Assembly (NCBI GenBank): GCA_944388935.1
Contig: CALXKK010000001.1
Location: 1-62,343 of the forward strand
From: an uncultured Clostridia bacterium
Lineage (GTDB): Bacteria > Bacillota > Clostridia > TANB77 > CAG-508
Direction of reading: 5' to 3'
DNA: 62,343 nt
Shown: in pieces, positions 8,121-15,444 of the stretch
Layout of the letters: the number at the start of each line of letters is the position of its first letter
Position numbering within the stretch: position 1 is the stretch's first letter
The notes under the pieces: model-generated
The model's input: only the letters and a program-made list of their open reading frames with translations
What the model was told of the DNA's origin: nothing
Database searches by the model: none
Position numbers and translations under genes: made by a program

Positions 8121-9158
8121 CTATTTAAATTGGTTTAAAAATCTTAAATCAGCATTACGGAATAAACGTACATCATCTACTCCATATCTCATCATTACTA
8201 ATCTATCTAGTCCAATATTGATATAAAATCCTGTCCATTCTTCTGGGTCTAAACCTGCAGATTTTAATACATTTGGATGAATTACACCACCTGGCATAAC
8301 TTCTATCCAACCATTATGATTACATACTTTGCAGCCTTTTCCACCACAAACTAAGCATTCCATATCAATTTCATAACCTGGCTCTGTAAATGGAAAAAAT
8401 CCTTCTCTCATTCTTGTTTTTATTTTTCTTCCAAAAACTTTTTCTAATATTGTCTGAATCATAACAATACCAGATGAGAAAGAAATGTCTTTGTCAACAA
8501 TTAATGCTTCGTATTGATAAAATGCTCTTTCGTGTCTTGCATCTGTTGTTTCATTTCTAAATGCTTCTCCTGGATAAACAAATCTAGCTGGAGCTCCATG
8601 CTTTAGCAAATATCTTACTGAACCACCTGTTAAGTGTGGTCTTAAGCATAATTTCTCTGCACCTTCTTTATCATCTGTTCCTTCAATCCAATAGGTATCC
8701 ATAGATTGACGTGCAGGGTGATTTTTTGGGAAGTTTAAGTTATCAAATGAATATTTTTCACTACTTATATCATCCTCACTATAAACCTCAAATCCTAATG
8801 ACAAAAATGCATCATTTAAATCATATTTCATTTGAGTTATTGGGTGAAGTGCTCCACCACTAACCTTTTTTCCAGGTAAAGTTAAATCGATTGGCTCTTT
8901 TAATACACTAGTATTTTCGATAATTTCTTCTTCTTTAAGTTGTAATTTGTTTTCGAAAGTCTTTTTGATTTCTGTACTTTGCATTCCAATTGATTTCTTT
9001 TCTTCTGGAGATAAAGTTTTCATAGATTTTAAAATTGCAGATAATTCGCTCTTTTTACCTGTTAACTCTTTTCTAACTTCTTCAAGTTCTGCAAGAGTTT
9101 TCGCATTTTCGATTTTTTCCAAACCTTTTGTTTTAATTTCTTCTAATTTCTCTTTCAT
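8121..9158 (-). CDS. pheS: Phenylalanine-tRNA ligase alpha subunit
   Basis: Catalytic class II subunit, 345 residues. An N-terminal coiled coil (about 1-80) precedes the aminoacylation core. Motif 2 is FRNETTDARHERAFYQYEAL and motif 3 is GLDRLVMMRYGVDDVRLF. Cysteines in ECLVCGGKGCKVC sit between them, as in many Firmicute PheS proteins. It is the first gene of pheST and lies downstream of a T-box leader that senses uncharged tRNA-Phe. Confidence 0.98.
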   Translation of the reverse strand: MKEKLEEIKTKGLEKIENAKTLAELEEVRKELTGKKSELSAILKSMKTLSPEEKKSIGMQSTEIKKTFENKLQLKEEEIIENTSVLKEPIDLTLPGKKVSGGALHPITQMKYDLNDAFLSLGFEVYSEDDISSEKYSFDNLNFPKNHPARQSMDTYWIEGTDDKEGAEKLCLRPHLTGGSVRYLLKHGAPARFVYPGEAFRNETTDARHERAFYQYEALIVDKDISFSSGIVMIQTILEKVFGRKIKTRMREGFFPFTEPGYEIDMECLVCGGKGCKVCNHNGWIEVMPGGVIHPNVLKSAGLDPEEWTGFYINIGLDRLVMMRYGVDDVRLFRNADLRFLNQFK

Positions 9159-9309
9159 AAGCTTTTTCCTTTCTAAAATTTAGATTATATTTTGTTTAAA
9201 GCAATTAATTAACTGTTATTTTAAATTAATCACTTCCTTTCACAAAAACAATTACAAGAATCTCTAAGTTCTTTTATGTGTAGGAATTCTTATAGTTGCT
9301 TGTACAAAA

Positions 9310-9565
9310 CAAAAACACGAGCATATACATCCTAAAGGACGATTTTGCTCGTGGTACCACCTTTTTTTATAGTATTTCTACTACCTCATTACAGATTAAC
9401 GCTCTTACACGATTTGGCTCCATTATTGAAATTCATTAATTTGCCTTTCTATTGTGGCTTTCAGTCCATGACCACAATTCCCTTTATAGAGTTTCAAATT
9501 AACTACTTAGATAACTTCTATGTCAAATTTTCTATTTGTTTTTTATAAAATAAATCAATAAAATC
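9310..9565 (-). promoter_or_regulatory. T-box leader, tRNA-Phe specific
   Basis: The T-box core TGGTACCAC is at 9352-9360. It overlaps one arm of a terminator whose stem is CACGAGCA/TGCTCGTG. Upstream is a long stem I region. A candidate specifier TTC (Phe) lies at 9428-9430 in the context AAT-TTC-AAT. The tyrS leader has AAT-TAC-AAT in the same type of position, which supports both assignments. Uncharged tRNA-Phe would stabilise the antiterminator and turn on pheST. Confidence 0.9.
9316..9353 (-). terminator. T-box regulated terminator of pheST
   Basis: CACGAGCA (9316-9323) pairs with TGCTCGTG (9346-9353), with an inner TCC/GGA step. A minus-strand T-run follows. The upstream arm shares bases with the T-box sequence, giving mutually exclusive folds. 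Confidence 0.85.
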
Positions 9566-9571
9566 GTTTTT

Positions 9572-9600
9572 ATTTTACTACGAAATTATATATTTGTCAA
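9572..9600 (-). promoter_or_regulatory. Promoter of the pheST T-box transcript
   Basis: TTGACA (9595-9600), a 17-bp spacer and TAAAAT (9572-9577) on the minus strand, directly upstream of the leader. Confidence 0.8.
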
Positions 9601-9655
9601 ACACTAATATACTTTCTATTAATTTTCATTTTCAACCAAGATAAAATACTTCTTT

Positions 9656-10351
9656 TTATAATGAGTTTACTAATTCATCATATTGATTTGATAAACTCTC
9701 GCTATTAAATACAATGTTCTCTCCCTCTATCTCCCAACTATCTTGATTTTGTGATAATAAATTTAAAACTTTTTCAGAAGTATTTAATATTGATATAATA
9801 TCATCTATTGAATTTTCTACTACTCCATCACTTTCGGCATTTTCCATGTCTCCAACAAATTCTTCTTTATATAAATCTGTATAATAACTGTCTAATCCCT
9901 TATCATTTATATAAGACATTGCCTTTTCTTCTGTTAAAAATTCTTTATATTTTGTTTTACAATCTTCTAGCGTAGCCCTAGTTGTTGTAATATATTTTTT
10001 TGATTCCATAAAATCTTTTCCATCATTCTGATAATTTTCTACTGTTAATAATGTTGTTAGCTTTTCATCATTTAGTATATTAGCAATTTGCATACTATTT
10101 TCAAAATTTTCTTTTAAATACGTTTTAAAAGCATCTTCAACTATTGCATAATCTCCTGTTGTTACAGTTCTGTCTAATCTGTCATTTATTGCATTAATAT
10201 CAATATTTTCTGCATTTGATAATTCAGATAGTTCAGATAACTCCGTCTTTAATTTTCCTTCTTGTTGCATATCCATAAAAACAAAATATCCAACTCCTAT
10301 AATTGCTATTACTATTACTATAAGGATAGTAATTAAAACTTTTTTCTTCAT
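9656..10351 (-). CDS. Membrane-anchored extracytoplasmic protein, unknown function
   Basis: I do not recognise this 231-residue protein beyond a general type. Residues 4-26 (VLITILIVIVIAIIGVGYFV) form a single N-terminal membrane anchor after a short Lys-rich start. The rest is polar, helical-looking and Asn/Asp/Glu-rich, so it is probably displayed outside the membrane. No lipobox cysteine is present. The ribosome site is CTAGGGGGA, 8 bp before the ATG. It is the first of a run of similar single-pass proteins up to 23 kb. Confidence 0.7.
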   Translation of the reverse strand: MKKKVLITILIVIVIAIIGVGYFVFMDMQQEGKLKTELSELSELSNAENIDINAINDRLDRTVTTGDYAIVEDAFKTYLKENFENSMQIANILNDEKLTTLLTVENYQNDGKDFMESKKYITTTRATLEDCKTKYKEFLTEEKAMSYINDKGLDSYYTDLYKEEFVGDMENAESDGVVENSIDDIISILNTSEKVLNLLSQNQDSWEIEGENIVFNSESLSNQYDELVNSL

Positions 10352-10409
10352 AAAAAAATCCCCCTAGTATAATATTTTTATTCATTTTTTTACATATGCT
10401 AGCTTTAAT

Positions 10410-11012
10410 TTATCCACCACCTCCGCTTTCTCTAGCCATTTTTATCATATATTTTTCATTGACAATGTCATATGTAATTATCGACATCACAACCATTAAG
10501 ATTAATAATTCATTTTCATTTTTGTTAAAAACAATTAGTTTTCCAAATTCGTTATATGGTGATATCTTCGCAATAATTTTGTCGGAATTTTTAATTTCGT
10601 ATTGATGTTTTAATTTTTTTCTTTCAATACACCAACCATTGTCTAAATTATATGTATTTTTTAATAGACTTGGTTTTCGTTTAAATATTCCCACTTCCTT
10701 ATTTCCAATCTTAAATATCAAGTCATATAGAATATGAAGTCCAAATTTTCGTTCTTTTTCTTGAACAGTGGCAATTCGTTTTTCACACTTATTATAAATA
10801 TCAAAGCAAGATTTTGAGAAAATACTTTTTCCTTTTATAATATATTTTAAATTTTTGTTATTGTCATAAACTTCATATATACCTTTCGTACATCTTTTTC
10901 CACTGATTACCAATACATCTTCTTGATTGCCTATATCCTCAATAAATTTCTCTTGTGTGTCTCCATTAAGAAAAGAATTAATGTGTTTAGTAATTTCACC
11001 TAAAATAGTCAT
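10410..11012 (-). CDS. LURP-one-related (tubby-fold) protein
   Basis: About 200 residues, starting at the ATG at 11012, which has GGTGGGAG just upstream; an in-frame GTG 12 bp earlier lies in that ribosome site. Repeating strands such as YEVYDNNKNLKYIIKGK, FDIYNKCEKRIATVQEK, YDLIFKIGNKEVGIFKRK and HQYEIKNSDKIIAKISP show the alternating 'x-Y-x-I-x-N-x-x-g-x-x-V' pattern of the LURP-one/YxjI beta barrel related to tubby and scramblase folds. A hydrophobic C-terminal helix follows, as in tubby-like proteins. Function is unknown; members are thought to bind membranes or lipids. The gene is expressed from a promoter repeated at three other genes nearby. Confidence 0.65.
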   Translation of the reverse strand: MTILGEITKHINSFLNGDTQEKFIEDIGNQEDVLVISGKRCTKGIYEVYDNNKNLKYIIKGKSIFSKSCFDIYNKCEKRIATVQEKERKFGLHILYDLIFKIGNKEVGIFKRKPSLLKNTYNLDNGWCIERKKLKHQYEIKNSDKIIAKISPYNEFGKLIVFNKNENELLILMVVMSIITYDIVNEKYMIKMARESGGGG

Positions 11013-11068
11013 GTGTTCTCCCACCTATATTTTCATTATTTTAAAATATATCTTACTAATTTTTGTTG

Positions 11069-11137
11069 TGATTATATCATTTTTATATTATTTATACAAT
11101 TTTATTTAAATAATTTTATTATATAGTTAATAGGCAC
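11069..11137 (-). promoter_or_regulatory. Repeated promoter element, copy A
   Basis: On the minus strand TTGTAT (11094-11099), 17 bp and TATAAT (11071-11076) drive the LURP-one-like gene. The whole 69-bp block matches 17821-17889 with only a few mismatches, including a distal GTGCCTA box. Confidence 0.75.
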
Positions 11138-11178
11138 AGAAAAAGAGATATGAATAAAATCATATCTCCTTAATTTTT

Positions 11179-12018
11179 CTAATTATCTGAGGAATCAAAT
11201 ATTATTACAATTGCTGGATTTTTCTTATTAATTGTATTTCTATCTAAAACAATAGAATTCATATCATGCCTTGCTTCTTCTAAATCATTTACAGAATTTA
11301 TATGATTACTTTTACTATAATATTTCGTATTAGAATTAAATTCTACCATTGTTTCAAAAGTTTCATTTGTTAGTTCATCTCCAATTATATCTCCATATTT
11401 TATCTTTACAATAGCTGTATTATTACTTGTTATATTTATATTTTCTATATCGACTATATTGGTTCCCATCAATCTTTCATCTTCTGTTAGAGTCAAATTA
11501 TATAATAGTTCTTGATTTAATTCATCTCCTGAAATATTTCTATATATAATAATTTGATTTTCATAATTAACTAAATAATCTCCAATTTTTACATCGGATA
11601 TATTCATATCTTTTGAAGTTCTTCCATTTTTATAAGAAAACGCATTCTTTTTAATACAATATTGTTCTGAATTATCTTTTAAGAAATAAATATAATTATC
11701 ATCTATATTATCTATTATTCCATCTAAATATTTAAATTCATCACTTAATATCTCATCAGTTACATCCTGTGGTTCTATTGTATTATCTTCTGGAAAACTT
11801 TCTTTTATAATATTATTTACTTCATTAAGATTTTTATTTGGATCTTCTTCTGAAAGACCAATAGTAAGAATTGTTAACCATATAAGGAAAATTATTATTA
11901 AGCACGCTTTCCCAATATATAGCATAACTTTTCTGCTCTTTATTTTTCCAATTACTATTGTTACAATTCCTAAAACTAATAATATTAGACTTACTATATC
12001 TACAAAATTTAAATACAT
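11179..12018 (-). CDS. Two-pass or signal-anchored membrane protein, unknown function
   Basis: A 279-residue protein with two N-terminal hydrophobic helices (about 8-25 and 33-54, KACLIIIFLIWLTILTIGL). A long extracytoplasmic part follows, rich in Asp, Asn and Ile. Alternating strands such as DDNYIYFLKDNSEQYCIKK, VGDYLVNYENQIIIYRN and TNTVDIENINITSNNTAIVKI-like segments suggest beta structure. I do not recognise the family. A deleted, frameshifted paralogue lies at 18735-18890 and keeps the same first 25 and last 10 residues, so this gene has been duplicated within the region. Confidence 0.7.
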   Translation of the reverse strand: MYLNFVDIVSLILLVLGIVTIVIGKIKSRKVMLYIGKACLIIIFLIWLTILTIGLSEEDPNKNLNEVNNIIKESFPEDNTIEPQDVTDEILSDEFKYLDGIIDNIDDNYIYFLKDNSEQYCIKKNAFSYKNGRTSKDMNISDVKIGDYLVNYENQIIIYRNISGDELNQELLYNLTLTEDERLMGTNIVDIENINITSNNTAIVKIKYGDIIGDELTNETFETMVEFNSNTKYYSKSNHINSVNDLEEARHDMNSIVLDRNTINKKNPAIVIIFDSSDN

Positions 12019-12064
12019 TTTTACTCCTATAATTATAATTTGTTGCTGAAATTATAACACAAAT

Positions 12065-12232
12065 TTAAACACCTCTATATTTTTCCAAAAATTCTTCTAA
12101 TTCTGCTTCGTTGTTAAAAATTTCTTCAAAGATATTATACAAAGTATCTGTTGCTTCATATTCACCTATTTTTAATATATTTTCTTTATTTCTAACTCTG
12201 CCCGCAATAAAGAATTCATATTTGTTATTCAT
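12065..12232 (-). CDS. Small hypothetical protein (55 residues)
   Basis: Starts at the ATG at 12232 (MNNKYEFFIAGR), preceded by a strong GGAGGTGG ribosome site; an upstream in-frame ATG would translate through that site. The protein is acidic with a helical C-terminus (IFEEIFNNEAELEEFLEKY) and no membrane segment. It follows a decayed fragment and the DUF2185 gene on the same strand. Function unknown. Confidence 0.55.
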   Translation of the reverse strand: MNNKYEFFIAGRVRNKENILKIGEYEATDTLYNIFEEIFNNEAELEEFLEKYRGV

Positions 12233-12269
12233 ATTTTTTCCGCCACCTCCACATTTTCTATTTTGTCTC

Positions 12270-12415
12270 CTACTTATCTTCATATTCTTTAACTCTTGTA
12301 TTTACGCCATTAATTATTTTATATTCTCTATGTTTGTTCTTGTTAACTTTTTTTCTTTTATTATTATTTTCTGGCTTCTTTTAGTTTGCTTTTCACACTA
12401 TGCCAATGAGTTCTT
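12270..12415 (-). pseudogene. Frameshifted gene fragment next to an immunity-like gene
   Basis: Two adjoining frames look coding but lack a start. One reads DSRTHWHSVKSKLKEARK and stops; the other continues with HREYKIINGVNTRVKEYEDK and stops at 12270. Joined by a frameshift they resemble the basic C-terminal end of a secreted or polymorphic protein. They sit directly between the DUF2185 immunity-like gene and the small gene at 12232. Identity unknown. Confidence 0.4.
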
Positions 12416-12422
12416 GAATCAT

Positions 12423-12812
12423 TTATCTATCTTGTTTAACTATATAAATCTCCTTAGTTTCATCATCCAATTCAAAATTTTTGTTGTCAATTCTAATAAA
12501 AGAAGAACCTATACAAGAGTGTAAATATGGAATAATATCTGGATCATAATTACAAATTGTATTTAAAGCAAATATGCCTATATTGTCAGGATTATTTACA
12601 TATTCGTCATCTTCATTTCCAGCGAAAAATCTCCACCCACTATCTTGGCATCCTTCATCAGGAACTTCTCTGTACATATACCCTACTTTAAAACCATCCT
12701 TAGTTATCTTATTAGATACAAAACATCCTTCACCTTCAGGTTCATCCCAATCAATCAACTTTTTAATTACTATATCTATAAAACCTCTATCATTCTTATT
12801 CAAAATTTTCAC
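12423..12812 (-). CDS. DUF2185 (Imm33-like immunity) protein
   Basis: A 129-residue soluble protein. The stretch FVSNKITKDGFKVGYMYRE, DSGWRFFAGNEDDEYVNN and IGIFALNTICNYDPDIIPYL is the DUF2185 signature, a family often found as immunity proteins in polymorphic toxin loci or as stand-alone genes. The length matches the domain. No intact toxin is adjacent, only a decayed fragment downstream, so it may be an orphan. It is transcribed from one of the four repeated promoters of this region. Confidence 0.8.
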   Translation of the reverse strand: MKILNKNDRGFIDIVIKKLIDWDEPEGEGCFVSNKITKDGFKVGYMYREVPDEGCQDSGWRFFAGNEDDEYVNNPDNIGIFALNTICNYDPDIIPYLHSCIGSSFIRIDNKNFELDDETKEIYIVKQDR

Positions 12813-12837
12813 AACTCCTTTTCAATTTTTTAATGAG

Positions 12838-12866
12838 ATTATATCATTTATATTTTATTGATACAA
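12838..12866 (-). promoter_or_regulatory. Repeated promoter, copy C
   Basis: TTGTAT (12861-12866), 17 bp and TATAAT (12838-12843) upstream of the DUF2185 gene. The spacer is similar to copies A and B, but the upstream 35 bp are not shared. Confidence 0.7.
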
Positions 12867-12896
12867 TTTTTATATAGCAATTCCATTGCCAAAATT

Positions 12897-13412
12897 TTAT
12901 AAATTTATTTTAAATTGTATAATAGACTCCTCATTTTCACCTATTTGTTCTACAGCAATACTGTCTATTATCGTTTCAAATTCTTCGTTCAGTTCTATTC
13001 TTTCATTAGGGTTATTTGTATTACCAAGAGTTATATGAGGCTTATAATTATATTTTTTTATATCTATATCTTTTAATATATTTTCATAAATTTTACGATT
13101 AATTTCATTTATAATTTCCTTGCCTTCTATTAAATTCAAGAAAATATAATATGTATTAATTCTCTCATCTTTCCTTAACGTCACGCCTTTACATTTTATT
13201 TTAAATGGATTAATATCCTTAGTGATATCTAAAAGTTGTTGTCTTAACTTTTCATTAGAAATGTTACTTTTAAAAGGAAAAGCTAAAGTTATATGAGGAT
13301 CTATTACAGCAAATAATTCATCATATTTTTCGCGTATCATTTGAATTTTATCAATATTGTTAAATCTTGGAAATATTAATATATCTCTTTTTTCTTTATT
13401 TATATAATTCGT
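12897..13412 (-). CDS. 2H phosphoesterase / 2'-5' RNA ligase family protein
   Basis: The two catalytic HxT motifs are DPHITLAFPF and KPHITLGNT, about 90 residues apart, which defines the 2H superfamily acting on 2'-5' or cyclic phosphates. The first ATG (13340) gives 147 residues. Coding clearly continues 24 codons upstream (NYINKEKRDILIFPRF is the family's first strand) to an ACG at 13410-13412. AGGAG lies 10 bp before that ACG. No ATG, GTG or TTG is available in the extension. Either ACG is used as a start or the original ATG was mutated and only a shortened protein is made. Confidence 0.78.
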   Translation of the reverse strand, partial: TNYINKEKRDILIFPRFNNIDKIQMIREKYDELFAVIDPHITLAFPFKSNISNEKLRQQLLDITKDINPFKIKCKGVTLRKDERINTYYIFLNLIEGKEIINEINRKIYENILKDIDIKKYNYKPHITLGNTNNPNERIELNEEFETIIDSIAVEQIGENEESIIQFKINL

Positions 13413-13459
13413 TAAATTCTCTCTCCTATAGCTTACTAAATAACTAAATTTTAATTTTT

Positions 13460-13786
13460 TTATTTCTCTACTGTAATATCTAACAATACCAAATCTTCAT
13501 TTGTATTATTCCATACTTCGTGTGTACTTCCAAATGGACAATAATGAATTTCATCTTTATTTATTATTTCTTCTTTATCTTCAATAATAACTTTTGCTTG
13601 TCCAGATATTACATAAATGAATTCATTATTTTTTTGAGTATGCTTTCCCATTGAAGCATTTTGTTCTAAAATAGCCTTTATAATTTTACATTCATTGTTC
13701 ATAAACATTCTTGATTTCACTATGCCATTACCACAATTCATGTTAGATACATCTACTTCTTTTAATTCATTAAAATTTATTTTCAT
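13460..13786 (-). CDS. Cupin-fold protein
   Basis: A single cupin barrel of 108 residues. Cupin motif 1 is seen in GKHTQKNNEFIYVISGQAKV (His and Glu metal ligands) and motif 2 in EIHYCPFGSTHEVWNNT (second His set). The expected metal-binding residues are present. No other domain is attached, so it may be a small-molecule binding or isomerase-type protein; the substrate is unknown. It stands as a single gene between the 2H phosphoesterase and membrane protein genes. Confidence 0.82.
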   Translation of the reverse strand: MKINFNELKEVDVSNMNCGNGIVKSRMFMNNECKIIKAILEQNASMGKHTQKNNEFIYVISGQAKVIIEDKEEIINKDEIHYCPFGSTHEVWNNTNEDLVLLDITVEK

Positions 13787-13818
13787 TTTACCAACTCCCC
13801 CTATAAATTACTATTATT

Positions 13819-13890
13819 TATATTGTGAATTTTTGTAATTCCATACTCCAGTTTTTTCATAAGTTTCATATTTAATAGTTCTATCTTCTT
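13819..13890 (-). pseudogene. Fragment of a paralogue of the 18915-19700 gene
   Basis: Translating this stretch gives EDRTIKYETYEKTGVWNYKN, almost identical to residues of the intact protein at 18915-19700 (EDRTIKYETYEKTGVLNYQN), and the DNA is nearly identical over about 60 bp. No start or rest of the gene remains. It lies just downstream of the Ig-like protein gene. Confidence 0.7.
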
Positions 13891-13905
13891 GTTATCGTAT
13901 ATTTA

Positions 13906-14487
13906 TTAAATATCAAATTCTGTAGAAATAGTTGCCTTAGAAGAATCACTTAGAGTTTCTTCTAAATTTAGTTTATAATGTCCTGTTTCTAATTCTCCGT
14001 ATCTGTCCTTCCAATTCAATTTGATTTCTGTTGTTCTATCTTCCTTAATAAGATGAGCAATATCATTGATATAATAAGTACCGATCGTTTGAACATCTTT
14101 CCATCCTCCATCTTCTAGTTTCTGTATATTAAAATGTTCTCCATAACTATATGGATAGTCATTTTTATCTGTAACTACAATAGTAGCTCCTTCTTTCGTT
14201 AAAGTTCCTTCTTTTATTACTATAGAAACTTTATCCATACTTCTTTCTTCTATCATTTCATTAATCTGTTCTGATGTTAAATTAGCATATCTGTCTGTAT
14301 ATAGTGGCACTCTCGTTGAATTAGGCGTAGCATTAATAACTACATAACCTTCACTAGTTGCATTTTGACTTGTAGTTGTATTAGTACTTTTATTATCTGT
14401 ATTATTTAAAAGTAAATATACTATTATAGCAATTAAAACAACAATAACTACTACTAATACAATAACAGTTTTTTTGTTATTCTTCAT
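13906..14487 (-). CDS. Membrane-anchored protein with Big_14-like Ig domain
   Basis: A 193-residue protein: an N-terminal anchor (TVIVLVVVIVVLIAIIVYLL), a Thr/Asn linker, then one immunoglobulin-like domain (about 75-193). Segments YSYGEHFNIQKLEDGGWKDV, TEIKLNWKDRYGELETGHYK and the final strand match the bacterial Ig-like Big_14 family, which is found on surface proteins of Firmicutes. It probably sits on the outside of the membrane. Its precise role is unknown. The ribosome site GAGGGGG precedes the ATG. Confidence 0.7.
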   Translation of the reverse strand: MKNNKKTVIVLVVVIVVLIAIIVYLLLNNTDNKSTNTTTSQNATSEGYVVINATPNSTRVPLYTDRYANLTSEQINEMIEERSMDKVSIVIKEGTLTKEGATIVVTDKNDYPYSYGEHFNIQKLEDGGWKDVQTIGTYYINDIAHLIKEDRTTEIKLNWKDRYGELETGHYKLNLEETLSDSSKATISTEFDI

Positions 14488-14631
14488 AACTTTTACCCCC
14501 TCTTATAATCTTCTCTCATTTTTCCCCATATATATAGTTATAATAAATATAACATAAAATATAGAATTTAACATCATAAAAGTTTAAAATGATTAGAAAA
14601 TATATAAAAATACCATTTAATTACAAACCAT

Positions 14632-14668
14632 AAAAAAACGTTGAAGCCTTACTGATTTCAACGTTTTC
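14632..14668 (-). terminator. Terminator of the ABC transporter operon
   Basis: AAAAACGTTGAA and TTCAACGTTTT arms enclose an 11-bp loop. Nearly the same hairpin recurs at 23031-23067, so the two terminators are related by duplication. About 250 bp around it (14488-14764) hold no gene that I can support. Confidence 0.7.
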
Positions 14669-14764
14669 TATGATTTTTTATTGATTAGGCTGTCCTGACT
14701 ACATTCACTTATACCAGGGCTTTTAACTATACTTGTTGAGTTAGTTGTTTGAAAAGAACAAATT

Positions 14765-15427
14765 TTAAATAATTTTCCCATCTTCTAATTGTATTATTCT
14801 ATCTGCAAGTTTGGCTATTTCTAAATTATGTGTAATCATTATTATAGTTTGTTTATACTCTTCATTAGCCCTTTTAAGTAATTGAATAATTTCATCACTT
14901 GATTTAGTATCCAAATTTCCAGTTGGTTCATCTGCTAAAATTATTTTTGGATCTATCATTAATGCTCGTCCAATTGCTACTTTTTGTTGTTGACCTCCAG
15001 ATAATTCATTTGGCAAATGATTTTTTCTATTGTCTATATTTAAAAATTTAGTTATCCTATCTAATTTATCTCTATCTACTTTTTTCCTATCTAACTCTAT
15101 TGGCAATAATATGTTTTCTTCAACATTTAAAGTAGGTATTAAATTATAAAATTGATATATAATTCCTATTTTTTCTCTTCTTAATATTGTCAAATCCTTT
15201 TTGTTCATTTCGTACATATCTTTTCCATAAAAATATACTTTTCCATCAGTTGGTGGCTCTAACCCTGCGATTGTATGTAAAAGAGTCGATTTTCCACTAC
15301 CAGAAGGTCCTATTACAGCAATAAACTCTCCTTCTTCCACTTCAAAAGAAACATTATTTAATGCTACTACCTTTGCTTCTCCCTTTCCATATATTTTCGT
15401 TATATTTTCTACTTTTAAAATATTCAT
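14765..15427 (-). CDS. ABC transporter ATPase, MacB/LolD type
   Basis: A 220-residue ATPase. Walker A is GPSGSGKST (residues 40-48), the Q-loop is YQFYNLIPTL, the signature is LSGGQQQKV, Walker B is IILADEPTGNLD and the H-loop is MITHN. The 'EPTGNLD' string and the size are typical of MacB/LolD/FtsE-like proteins that power extracytoplasmic mechanics or lipopeptide and peptide extrusion rather than solute import. It is 17 bp downstream of its permease, so the two form one transporter. Confidence 0.93.
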   Translation of the reverse strand: MNILKVENITKIYGKGEAKVVALNNVSFEVEEGEFIAVIGPSGSGKSTLLHTIAGLEPPTDGKVYFYGKDMYEMNKKDLTILRREKIGIIYQFYNLIPTLNVEENILLPIELDRKKVDRDKLDRITKFLNIDNRKNHLPNELSGGQQQKVAIGRALMIDPKIILADEPTGNLDTKSSDEIIQLLKRANEEYKQTIIMITHNLEIAKLADRIIQLEDGKII

Positions 15428-15444
15428 TTTTAATCTCCTATAAT

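Noticed and set aside
9656..10351. Lipoprotein call for the membrane-anchored protein
   Set aside because: No lipobox cysteine follows the hydrophobic segment.
12111..12524. Long plus-strand reading frame opposite the DUF2185 gene
   Set aside because: Low-complexity hydrophobic sequence complementary to minus-strand genes and an A-rich strand; no ribosome site.
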